From: Vicinamibacteria bacterium
Lineage (GTDB): Bacteria; Acidobacteriota; Vicinamibacteria; Fen-336; JAGNNV01
Reading direction: 5' to 3'
Length of the DNA stretch: 5,382 nt
Assembly: GCA_016650185.1 (NCBI GenBank)
Contig: JAENWE010000437.1
Span: 1-5,382 of the forward strand
The first letter of the stretch is position 1; every line of letters starts with the position of its first letter. Below are positions 1 to 5,382 of the stretch, one piece after another. The translations under genes were made by a program, and so were the position numbers. The notes beneath the pieces were generated by a model, which worked only from the letters and a program-made list of their open reading frames with translations, did no database searches and was not told the DNA's origin.

Positions 1-962
1 CGAAGGACACCACGAACGACAAGGTCTTCCTCGTCATGGGGCCGTGGCATCACGGACAGGAGATCCGGGAGGCCAGCGATCTGGGGGCGGTCCGCTTCGG
101 CAGCGACACCGGCCTTCATTTCCGCCGGGAGATCCTGGGTCCCTTTCTTGATTCGTACCTGAAGGAAGGCGCTCCCAAAGCGGACCTCGCGCCCGTGACC
201 GCATTCGAGACCGGGAGCAACACCTGGCGTCGCCTGAACTCCTGGCCCGCGGGATGCGCGACCGGTTGCGCGGTTCGGGCCGCGGCCTTGTACCTCAACG
301 CCGGACTCCGAGCCGAGTTCGTGGAGCCGAAGGCCGACCCGGCCGGATTCGAGGAATACGTCTCGGATCCGGCCAAGCCCGTCAACTACCGCACGCGACC
401 AAATCGCCCTATCTCCGCGGAGGGCTCGACGTGGCGCCAATGGCTGGTTGACGATCAACGCGCCGCCTCAGAGCGTCCGGACGTTCTGGCCTTCACCACT
501 GACGTGCTCGCCGAGCCGGTCAAGATCAGCGGCCAGCCGGTGGCGAACCTGATGGCGTCCACCAGCGGAACGGACTCCGACTGGGTGGTGAAGCTCATCG
601 ACGTGTATCCCGACGAGGTCGCGGACCAGCCTGCGATGGGCGGCTATCAGTTAATGGTGGCGGGCGACATTTTCCGCGGTCGATATCGCGAGAGCCTCGA
701 GACCGCCAAAGCCATCGCCCCCAACACGCCCCTGCTCTACCGATTTGACCTTCCCACCGCGAACCACGTCTTCCTGCCCGGCCATCGCATCATGGTGCAG
801 ATCCAGTCCAGCTGGTTCCCGCTTTACGACCGCAACCCGCAGACCTTCGTGCCCAACATCTTCTGGGCGAAGCCGGGCGACTATCGCAAGGCCATCCAGC
901 GCATCCACCATGCGCCCGGCCAGGCGAGCTTCATCGAACTGCCGATCGTCGTGAAGCCCTAG
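1..962 (+). CDS. CocE/NonD-family serine hydrolase, alpha-amino-acid ester hydrolase-like (C-terminal part, 5' end outside window)
   Basis: The reading frame is open from the left edge (first full codon at 3) to TAG at 960-962, so about 319 C-terminal residues are visible and the start lies upstream. The GPWHHG motif at 39-56 matches the catalytic-histidine segment of the CocE / X-Pro dipeptidyl-peptidase (S15-like) family; the second histidine (codon 51-53) should complete the Ser-Asp-His triad, whose Ser and Asp would be encoded upstream. The following segment (FRREILGPFLDSYLKEGAPK, then a TGSNTWRRLNSWP stretch) and the C-terminal beta-rich PepX_C jelly-roll domain, including YDRNPQTFVPNIF near 826-864, resemble alpha-amino-acid ester hydrolases and glutaryl-7-ACA acylase relatives. 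Those enzymes hydrolyse or transfer acyl groups of alpha-amino esters and beta-lactam amides, often in the periplasm. A peptidase or generic esterase role remains possible. The gene converges on pcm with 14 bases between stops. Confidence 0.88.
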   Translation, partial: KDTTNDKVFLVMGPWHHGQEIREASDLGAVRFGSDTGLHFRREILGPFLDSYLKEGAPKADLAPVTAFETGSNTWRRLNSWPAGCATGCAVRAAALYLNAGLRAEFVEPKADPAGFEEYVSDPAKPVNYRTRPNRPISAEGSTWRQWLVDDQRAASERPDVLAFTTDVLAEPVKISGQPVANLMASTSGTDSDWVVKLIDVYPDEVADQPAMGGYQLMVAGDIFRGRYRESLETAKAIAPNTPLLYRFDLPTANHVFLPGHRIMVQIQSSWFPLYDRNPQTFVPNIFWAKPGDYRKAIQRIHHAPGQASFIELPIVVKP

Positions 963-976
963 CCGCTAGATGTCGA

Positions 977-1693
977 TCAGTCTTTTCTAATCTCTCCCGT
1001 CATGGGCACGAACTGAACCGCAAGCAAGCTGCGTTCCTCGAAGGTCGCGCCGCGCCGGGTCACGATCTTCAACTCCTGAATGTGCTCACCTAGGGGCAGA
1101 ATGAGGCGACCCCCATCCTTGAGCTGCTGCTTCAGAGACTCGGGAACCCGGGGGGCCGCCGCCGCGACCAGGATCGCATCAAATGGCGCGTGCTCGGGCC
1201 ACCCTGCGTATCCATCCCCGGCGCGGATCTCGACGTTCGTGTAGCCGAGAGAGGCGACGCGTTCCTTGGCCTCACGGGCCAGGGGCTCGACGATCTCGAT
1301 TCCAAACACCCTCGCAGCGATGCGCGAAAGCACCGCGGACTGGTAGCCCGAGCCGGCGCCGACCTCAAGCACGGTCTCGCCGCCTTTCAGACCAAGCGCT
1401 TCGGTCATGAACGCCACGATATAGGGTTGAGAAATTGTCTGGCCATACCCGATGGGCAACGGTCGATCCGCGTGGGCCTCGCCCGCGAGGCGGGCCGGGA
1501 CAAACAGATGGCGCGGGACCGCACGCATGGCGGCGAGAGTCTTCGGATCGCGCACTCCCCTGGTGATGATCTGAGAGGCGACCATGGCGTCCCTGGCCTT
1601 CGCGAGCGCGGAGTTCTCTGAGGACGCGGCCTGCACGCGCGCAACCGGCCCACTCGAATCGGGGAGCATCGGCATAGGATCGTGCTGAATCAT
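977..1693 (-). CDS. pcm: Protein-L-isoaspartate O-methyltransferase
   Basis: The product is a SAM-dependent cytosolic enzyme that methylates isoaspartyl residues in damaged proteins, starting their repair to aspartate. In the 238-residue reading, the family signature RGVRDPKTLAAMRAVPRHLFVP spans about 45-66 and the GQTISQP active-site segment is at 84-90. SAM-binding motif I is VLEVGAGSGYQ (108-118), FDAILVAAAAPRVP lies at 171-184 and GGRLILPLG at 194-202; all expected motifs are intact. The start is uncertain. ATG at 1693 is the first in frame after an in-frame TGA at 1721-1723 and is preceded by a G-rich stretch. ATGs at 1675, 1669 and 1585 are alternatives, and the one at 1585 gives about 202 residues, close to the usual 200-215, with an AGGGA just upstream. 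Residues 1-36 are low in family signature, so they may be an extension or untranslated. The gene is divergent from comEC. Confidence 0.95.
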   Translation of the reverse strand: MIQHDPMPMLPDSSGPVARVQAASSENSALAKARDAMVASQIITRGVRDPKTLAAMRAVPRHLFVPARLAGEAHADRPLPIGYGQTISQPYIVAFMTEALGLKGGETVLEVGAGSGYQSAVLSRIAARVFGIEIVEPLAREAKERVASLGYTNVEIRAGDGYAGWPEHAPFDAILVAAAAPRVPESLKQQLKDGGRLILPLGEHIQELKIVTRRGATFEERSLLAVQFVPMTGEIRKD

Positions 1694-1714
1694 AGGCCTG
1701 CCCCCGCCCTTGGC

Positions 1715-1729
1715 TCGGTGTCACGCCGA
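1715..1729. promoter_or_regulatory. 15-base imperfect dyad in the pcm/comEC divergent intergenic region (possible operator)
   Basis: TCGGTGTCACGCCGA reads as an inverted repeat around the central C at 1722: six of seven base pairs match and the remaining one is a T/G mismatch. It lies 21 bases upstream of the first pcm ATG and 58 upstream of the comEC ATG, inside the only 94-base gap between the two divergent genes, where an operator could act on both. No convincing sigma-70 boxes were found around it. The symmetry is seen directly; regulatory function is inference and chance is possible in GC-rich DNA. Confidence 0.3.
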
Positions 1730-1787
1730 ACAAACCGTCACAAGGCTCCGGCGATGAGGCAGGGTCGCGACTCGAAGCTCGCCACCC

Positions 1788-4064
1788 ATGGCGTTTCATC
1801 CTCAACCGCTTTTTTTCCTGGTCCTCGGCCTGGTCGCGGGCACGCTCGCACCGCTTGCCGAGGTCTCGGCCGCGGTTTTCGTGGCCCTGGGGCTGGCGGC
1901 GTTCCTGTCCATCGCCGCCGTCGCGCGCCCCGCCCTGGTCCCCCTCTCCGCCTTGATTGTCGCGGCGTTTGGGGCCGGGAGCGGCCTGGCCGCGGGAGCA
2001 CGAGTCAATTACGAGCGACAGGCCCTGCCCCAGGCCCTCCGCAACATCACGGAGAGCGTCGTCGTTGAAGGCCGAGTCGTCTCCGACTCGCGCCTCGTCA
2101 ATGACCAAATCCGATTCGAAGTGGAGTCGAGGAGGATCGTGGCCCAGGGCCGCGAGATCGACTATCAGGGCCGGATTCGCGTGTTCGTGAGAAGAAGCGA
2201 AGACGAGCCGCTCAGGTCAAGGCGCGTTGAGGCGGGTGACGAGATCCGGGCCTGGGTGGATCTCCGGCATCCCGAGCCCGTTCGGACGCCGGGCGGGTTC
2301 GACGAATTCGCCTGGGCGAGACGTCAGGGACTTCACGCCTTCGCAACCTGCAAGAGCGAGAGGCTGCTCCAAGTGACGGGCAAGAGTCCGCACCGCAGGC
2401 CGCTGGTCGCTCGGGCTCGCTTCCGATTGAAGGACTCCTGGCGTCACGTCCGTGATCCGCTCGACCGGGCGGTCACGGCCTCGATGGTCCTCGGCGACGA
2501 CGACGCCCTCGACCCGAGTACCCGGGACGAGTTTCGCGCCGCGGGACTTCTGCACATCCTGGTGGTCTCTGGCGCTCAGGTGGCGGCCCTCATCATCGGC
2601 CTGCGACGGGCGCTGCCTGCATCATTGCGGATTGCGTGGACGGGCTGCTTGCTGGAGTGCGCTGTGCTCATCGCCTACTGCCTGCTCGCGGGCGCTGAGA
2701 ACTCGATCGTGCGCGCCACCGCGATGGCCATGGCCTTCGCGGTGGCGGTGAGAGTGGATCTCAACCGGGGCGGCGCCAATTTCCTGGCCGCCGCGGCCCT
2801 GGTTCTTCTGGCCGCGAGGCCCCTGGACGCTCTTGATCCTGGCGCGCAGATGTCCTTCGCCGCCACCCTGGCCCTCGTGACATTCGCGGGTCCTTTCGCT
2901 CGCCGACTCGAGGCGGCGCGCGTGCCCGGCCTTCTCGCCGACGTGGCGGCCGCCACCCTCGTGGCCACGGTCGCGGTCTCGCCATTGACCCTCCTGCACT
3001 TCCATCGCTTCAGCCTGACCGGTCTGCCCGCCAACCTTGTGGCCGCTCCGCTCGCTGTTCTTCTGCTCTACGGGTCTCTCACCACCGCGTTCTTGGACGC
3101 GATATTCGTTCCGGCGGCCTCAGCGGCTGGGTGGTTGTGCGGCTACGCGGCGGAGGGCCTTCGCTTCGTGGCGCATGAGGCAGCGAAGGCTGACCCGGAC
3201 TGGCGCGGACCAGGGCCGCCCCTGGTCCTGCTGCTCGGCCTCGCGGGAGCGTTCGGAGGCTCCGGCTGGAGGCGGGTCGCCGCGCCGATGGCGGGCCTGC
3301 TGGCGGCCTTGACCATGAGCGGCCTGCCGCGGGCAGATGGGCGCCTCCACGTCTGGTTCCTGGACGTGGGTCAGGGCGACGCCATGGTGATCGAAACACC
3401 GAACGGACACGTCGGGGTGATCGACGCCGGGCCCTCCTTCGAAACGTTCGACGCGGGCGAGCGCGTGGTCGCAGAGGCGCTCTTTGAACTCGGCTACCGG
3501 CGCCTCGACTTCCTGGCCGTCACCCATCGGCACGCGGATCATGAGGGAGGCGCGCCCTTTCTCGCGCGTCACTTCGCCCCCGCCCGCCTGTACGTGAATG
3601 GACCGTCATCACCGTTGAAGGCCTTCGAGGCCACGGCGGTCGGTGGAGGGGATTTGTGGCTCCTGGATGGCATCCTGTTCAGGATCCTCGGGCCCTACGA
3701 AGCCTGGCCCCTGCCCCAACGGGACGAAAATGCGCGATCCCTAGTCATCGAGATGCGTTATGCGGCCACGTCCTTCCTGCTCATGGGCGATGCCAGCGTG
3801 CGGACCGAGCGGCTTGTGAAGATCCCGGAGGGCGGGTACGACCTGGTGAAAGTCGGTCACCATGGCGCGCTCACGTCGAGCTCGGAGCGCCTGGTCGCGC
3901 GAACGCGCCCCCTGGTGGCCGTCATCTCCGTGGGTTCCAGGAATCGCTTTTCCCATCCGAGCCCCACCGTGGTCAAACGATGGTCCGGGGGCGCCCTCGT
4001 CTGGAGGACGGACCGTGATCGCACACTTCAGGTGACCAGCGATGGCCGTTCCATCGTCTGGTAG
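1788..4064 (+). CDS. comEC: ComEC/Rec2 family DNA-uptake channel protein
   Basis: This 758-residue inner-membrane protein is the expected channel that carries single-stranded DNA into the cytoplasm during natural transformation; the length equals typical ComEC (about 750-780). Hydrophobic segments fill about residues 8-70, followed by an OB-like DUF4131 region (about 87-200). The multi-spanning Competence domain (about 220-515) contains FRAAGLLHILVVSG, GAENSIVRA, DPGAQMSFAA and LPANLVAAPL. The C-terminal metallo-beta-lactamase-fold domain begins at FLDVGQGD (D526, D531) and keeps the HxHxDH metal motif (H580, H582, D584, H585), GDA (D668), GHHG (H691, H692) and FSHPSP (H723), so nuclease-type metal binding looks intact. 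The usual SGLHV motif reads SGAQV here. ATG at 1788 is the first start after an in-frame TGA at 1755-1757, but no clear Shine-Dalgarno precedes it. No other competence gene is in the window, so a role in active transformation is inferred from family only. Confidence 0.95.
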   Translation: MAFHPQPLFFLVLGLVAGTLAPLAEVSAAVFVALGLAAFLSIAAVARPALVPLSALIVAAFGAGSGLAAGARVNYERQALPQALRNITESVVVEGRVVSDSRLVNDQIRFEVESRRIVAQGREIDYQGRIRVFVRRSEDEPLRSRRVEAGDEIRAWVDLRHPEPVRTPGGFDEFAWARRQGLHAFATCKSERLLQVTGKSPHRRPLVARARFRLKDSWRHVRDPLDRAVTASMVLGDDDALDPSTRDEFRAAGLLHILVVSGAQVAALIIGLRRALPASLRIAWTGCLLECAVLIAYCLLAGAENSIVRATAMAMAFAVAVRVDLNRGGANFLAAAALVLLAARPLDALDPGAQMSFAATLALVTFAGPFARRLEAARVPGLLADVAAATLVATVAVSPLTLLHFHRFSLTGLPANLVAAPLAVLLLYGSLTTAFLDAIFVPAASAAGWLCGYAAEGLRFVAHEAAKADPDWRGPGPPLVLLLGLAGAFGGSGWRRVAAPMAGLLAALTMSGLPRADGRLHVWFLDVGQGDAMVIETPNGHVGVIDAGPSFETFDAGERVVAEALFELGYRRLDFLAVTHRHADHEGGAPFLARHFAPARLYVNGPSSPLKAFEATAVGGGDLWLLDGILFRILGPYEAWPLPQRDENARSLVIEMRYAATSFLLMGDASVRTERLVKIPEGGYDLVKVGHHGALTSSSERLVARTRPLVAVISVGSRNRFSHPSPTVVKRWSGGALVWRTDRDRTLQVTSDGRSIVW

Positions 4065-4116
4065 GACGCGAGAGGCGGCCCCGCAGCGACCAAGGCCCCC
4101 TGGGGCAAAACGCCCG

Positions 4117-4803
4117 CTAAAACGTCAGTCGGAAGCCGAGAGTGAAAGCAGCGCCGGACACATCGATCTCGTTGGGCGCAAAGTCGCCCCCCATCTTCTG
4201 CTTGCCGGAGAAATTTCGGAAATCGGCGGTGACCTGGACATCCTCGTTGATCCGATACCGAAGCCCCGCATTCAGAACGAAACCAGTCGTGGCGCCGTTC
4301 GACTTGAACGAGTCGGACACCACGGGCAGATCATTCCGGTCAAAGTCGATGAAGTCGCCAAATTCCTCGTATTGCCAGAACATGGCGGCAACACCCACCC
4401 CGGCGTACGGCGCGAGGGTCCGATACCGACCGCTCGGCACCACGCGGATGATGGCCGAGGTGGGAACGATCACGAGCCTGAGAGTCTGATCGATCTCGCG
4501 CCCGGAAGGCCGGGTGAAGTCCCGATAGGTGGTGGGGATCTCTTTGCCATATCCGTCTATCGAAAGACCGAGCTCAATGTTTGGAGCGAGGCTCTTGGTG
4601 AACTCGATGCCCCCAAAGACCCCGGCGAAATCCTTCTTCTCGACCTGATAGAGGATCACGCTGTCGTCGAAGAGAATCGACTTCGCCCGCGGTACCATCC
4701 CCCCTATGCGAGCCTCGACGCCCGAGGCTCTGGCCTCCTGAGGGAAAATACCCGCCAAACCGCCCCACAACAAGGCACCCAACACCACCTGATTCTTGTT
4801 CAC
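4117..4803 (-). CDS. Predicted outer-membrane beta-barrel protein with signal peptide
   Basis: I do not recognise the specific family. The frame is open much further upstream, to 5190, but GTG at 4801-4803 is chosen because a near-perfect Shine-Dalgarno sits six bases before it and a signal peptide begins there. The 228-residue product opens with MNKNQVVLGALLWGG, a hydrophobic core and an ARA-S type cleavage site near residue 26-27. The mature part consists of alternating polar/hydrophobic strands rich in Gly and aromatic residues, such as FAGVFGGIEF, LAPYAGVGVAAMFWQYE, GFVLNAGLRYRI and VQVTADFRNFSG. It ends GFRLTF, with the C-terminal phenylalanine typical of BamA-recognised barrels. The pattern suggests a small barrel of about eight strands, like OmpW/OMP_b-brl proteins, with unknown cargo or role. 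It converges on comEC with 52 bases between stops. A periplasmic or surface beta protein is the alternative. Confidence 0.75.
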   Translation of the reverse strand: MNKNQVVLGALLWGGLAGIFPQEARASGVEARIGGMVPRAKSILFDDSVILYQVEKKDFAGVFGGIEFTKSLAPNIELGLSIDGYGKEIPTTYRDFTRPSGREIDQTLRLVIVPTSAIIRVVPSGRYRTLAPYAGVGVAAMFWQYEEFGDFIDFDRNDLPVVSDSFKSNGATTGFVLNAGLRYRINEDVQVTADFRNFSGKQKMGGDFAPNEIDVSGAAFTLGFRLTF

Positions 4804-4809
4804 GGCCGT

Positions 4810-4818
4810 CCTCCTTTT
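4810..4818 (-). promoter_or_regulatory. Ribosome binding site of the outer-membrane protein gene
   Basis: On the minus strand AAAAGGAGG is followed by a six-base spacer and GTG at 4803-4801. This is the strongest Shine-Dalgarno in the window. It decides the GTG start, rejecting a roughly 129-residue upstream extension that has no signal peptide and runs into the tRNA-Cys gene. Confidence 0.85.
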
Positions 4819-4853
4819 GCCTCGGAAACTCCCAAAGGCTGCCCGGAAGCTAC

Positions 4854-4870
4854 AGCAGGAAGGATGCCAA
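4854..4870 (-). promoter_or_regulatory. Possible sigma-54-type -24/-12 promoter for the outer-membrane protein gene
   Basis: The minus strand reads TTGGCATCCTTCCTGCT. Its GG and GC dinucleotides are ten bases apart, as required for the sigma-54 consensus YTGGCACGRNNNTTGCW, and the TTGGCA and TGCT cores match, while the bases between match poorly. Transcription would start near 4843, about 40 bases before the GTG, leaving room for the ribosome binding site. No enhancer site was identified, and the match is short enough to be chance. Confidence 0.25.
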
Positions 4871-5044
4871 CCCGAACCCCTGGATTCTCGGGCTCGGCTG
4901 TCCTCGATACGGGACGCCCTGTCCCACGGAGCAATTCTCGATTCTGGCGCATTCGGACAATCAGCCACGAATTTCGGAGTCTCGGCGCCGACGACAGTGC
5001 CAGAAACCCCTAAGGCCGCACGGCAGACCCCCAACTGTTGAAGA

Positions 5045-5120
5045 TGGAGGCGGCGACCGGAGTCGAACCGGTGAGTAGAGGTTTTGCAGACCTCCGCCTT
5101 AACCACTTGGCTACGCCGCC
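5045..5120 (-). tRNA. tRNA-Cys(GCA)
   Basis: The 76-base minus-strand gene folds as a complete cloverleaf: acceptor GGCGGCG/CGCCGCC (7 bp), D stem GCC/GGC with an A13-A22 pair position, and anticodon stem GAGGT/ACCTC around loop CTGCAAA. The anticodon GCA is at 5085-5087. A five-base variable loop (TACTC) and T stem ACCGG/CCGGT with loop TTCGACT complete it. The discriminator base is U, the main identity element for cysteinyl-tRNA synthetase, and the 3' CCA is encoded (5045-5047). No clear intrinsic terminator with a T-run was seen downstream. Confidence 0.97.
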
Positions 5121-5155
5121 CCGGACCCTTGGGGCTCATGAACACGACGGAGGGG

Positions 5156-5161
5156 ACTATA
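5156..5161 (-). promoter_or_regulatory. Candidate -10 box for tRNA-Cys
   Basis: TATAGT on the minus strand stands 35 bases upstream of the tRNA 5' end, which would give a leader of about 29 bases. The expected -35 position (5179-5184, TACCAG) is a poor match, and TTGCCG at 5185-5190 is too far at 23 bases, so this is only a partial promoter call. Confidence 0.35.
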
Positions 5162-5210
5162 TCCGAGCCCACCCGTTTCTGGTACGGCAAGAAATATGTT
5201 GTGTTTCATT

Positions 5211-5260
5211 ATGCACATCACAAGAGCTGTATTTACGGATATTTAAATTCACATGTGCAT
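5211..5260. repeat. 8-base inverted repeat flanking an AT-rich core between two divergent tRNA genes
   Basis: ATGCACAT (5211-5218) and ATGTGCAT (5253-5260) are exact reverse complements separated by 34 bases that include the AT-rich run GATATTTAAATT. The surrounding 5191-5280 is about 37% GC (33 of 90 bases), sharply lower than the rest of the window. It lies in the shared upstream region of tRNA-Cys and tRNA-Gly. It could be a protein-binding or DNA-bending site; function is inference. Confidence 0.4.
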
Positions 5261-5283
5261 CGCTTTTCGGTCGTATGGAGCCG

Positions 5284-5313
5284 TTGACTGGGGCGGGCCA
5301 GAGAAGCTAAATT
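5284..5313 (+). promoter_or_regulatory. Sigma-70-type promoter of tRNA-Gly
   Basis: A -35 box TTGACT (5284-5289) and a -10 box TAAATT (5308-5313) are separated by 18 bases. Transcription would start near 5320, about 15 bases before the tRNA 5' end, a normal tRNA leader. The -35 matches consensus at five of six bases and the -10 at four of six. Confidence 0.55.
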
Positions 5314-5334
5314 GAGGTGCTGGCGCCGTAAAGC

Positions 5335-5382
5335 GCGGGAGTAACTCAGTGGTAGAGTGCCACCTTGCCAAGGTGGACGTCG
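5335..5382 (+). tRNA. tRNA-Gly(GCC), 3' end cut by window edge
   Basis: The first 48 bases of a glycine tRNA are present: acceptor 5' strand GCGGGAG (5335-5341), D stem ACTC/GAGT, and anticodon stem CCACC/GGTGG around loop TTGCCAA with anticodon GCC at 5367-5369. The variable loop begins at 5377. The T arm and acceptor 3' strand lie beyond the window. The gene is divergent from tRNA-Cys, with 214 bases between the 5' ends. Confidence 0.95.

Noticed and set aside
944..988. GATCG (944-948) / CGATC (974-978) pairing with nested CTAG/CTAG, followed by TCTTTTCT, as a terminator for the hydrolase gene
   Set aside because: The stem is only five bases with a 25-base loop and the nested stem is four bases; too weak to call, though the T-rich tract is in a suitable place.
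1365..2108. 247-residue minus-strand open frame spanning pcm and the start of comEC
   Set aside because: It is rich in Arg, Gly and Asp, shadows two real genes in other frames and matches no domain.
4095..4110. GCCC...GGGC hairpin between the convergent comEC and outer-membrane protein genes as a terminator
   Set aside because: The stem is four bases with a tight loop and is followed by AAAA on the plus strand and no T-run on the minus strand, so it does not look like an intrinsic terminator.
4911..4925. GGGAC/GTCCC hairpin in the outer-membrane protein upstream region
   Set aside because: A five-base stem with no T-run and no link to a promoter; expected by chance in GC-rich DNA.
4884..4940. 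Direct repeat ATTCTCG at 4884-4890 and 4934-4940
   Set aside because: Only seven bases and two copies; not distinguishable from chance.
4042..5013. 323-residue plus-strand open frame
   Set aside because: It overlaps the comEC end and runs antisense to the outer-membrane protein gene in high-GC DNA. It has low-complexity composition, no recognisable domain and no ribosome binding site.
4804..5190. N-terminal extension of the outer-membrane protein reading frame to an ATG at 5190
   Set aside because: The extension crosses the tRNA-Cys gene and lacks a signal peptide. A strong ribosome binding site and signal peptide place the true start at GTG 4803.
5038..5310. 90-residue plus-strand open frame beginning MKMEAATGVEPVSRG
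   Set aside because: Its first part is the antisense translation of tRNA-Cys, a well-known source of false proteins, and the rest is non-coding spacer.

Overview
The window is a gene-dense, high-GC stretch (roughly mid-60s percent GC by eye) of chromosomal DNA from a bacterium. A signal-peptide protein that looks like a small outer-membrane beta-barrel ending in phenylalanine points to a diderm (Gram-negative) cell. The alpha-amino-acid ester hydrolase-type enzyme, the Pcm repair methyltransferase and the full-length ComEC would fit several environmental high-GC phyla. I cannot name the lineage from sequence alone.

Layout: positions 1-962 (+) hold the C-terminal part of a CocE/NonD-type serine hydrolase resembling alpha-amino-acid ester hydrolases. 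Its 3' end converges, with only 14 bases between stop codons, on pcm (977-1693, -), a protein-L-isoaspartate O-methyltransferase. A 94-base divergent intergenic region with a 15-base imperfect dyad separates pcm from comEC (1788-4064, +), a complete ComEC/Rec2 DNA-uptake channel with its C-terminal metallo-beta-lactamase-fold domain. comEC converges on a gene for a predicted outer-membrane protein (4117-4803, -). That gene starts at GTG behind a strong ribosome binding site, and has a weak sigma-54-like element upstream.

The right end carries two divergent tRNA genes: tRNA-Cys(GCA) (5045-5120, -), complete with encoded CCA, and tRNA-Gly(GCC) (from 5335, +), cut by the window edge. The 214 bases between them include a locally AT-rich patch with a spaced 8-base inverted repeat and recognisable promoter elements. 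Positions 4804-5044 contain no credible gene, only the leader and possible promoter of the outer-membrane protein gene and the downstream flank of tRNA-Cys.

The protein genes alternate in orientation and do not form one operon, so I infer no shared pathway: they serve ester/peptide hydrolysis, protein repair, DNA uptake and the envelope respectively. I saw no mobile element, CRISPR array, toxin-antitoxin or defence cassette, and no evidence of an undescribed multi-gene system. The points worth a second look are small regulatory structures and a variant motif in ComEC.
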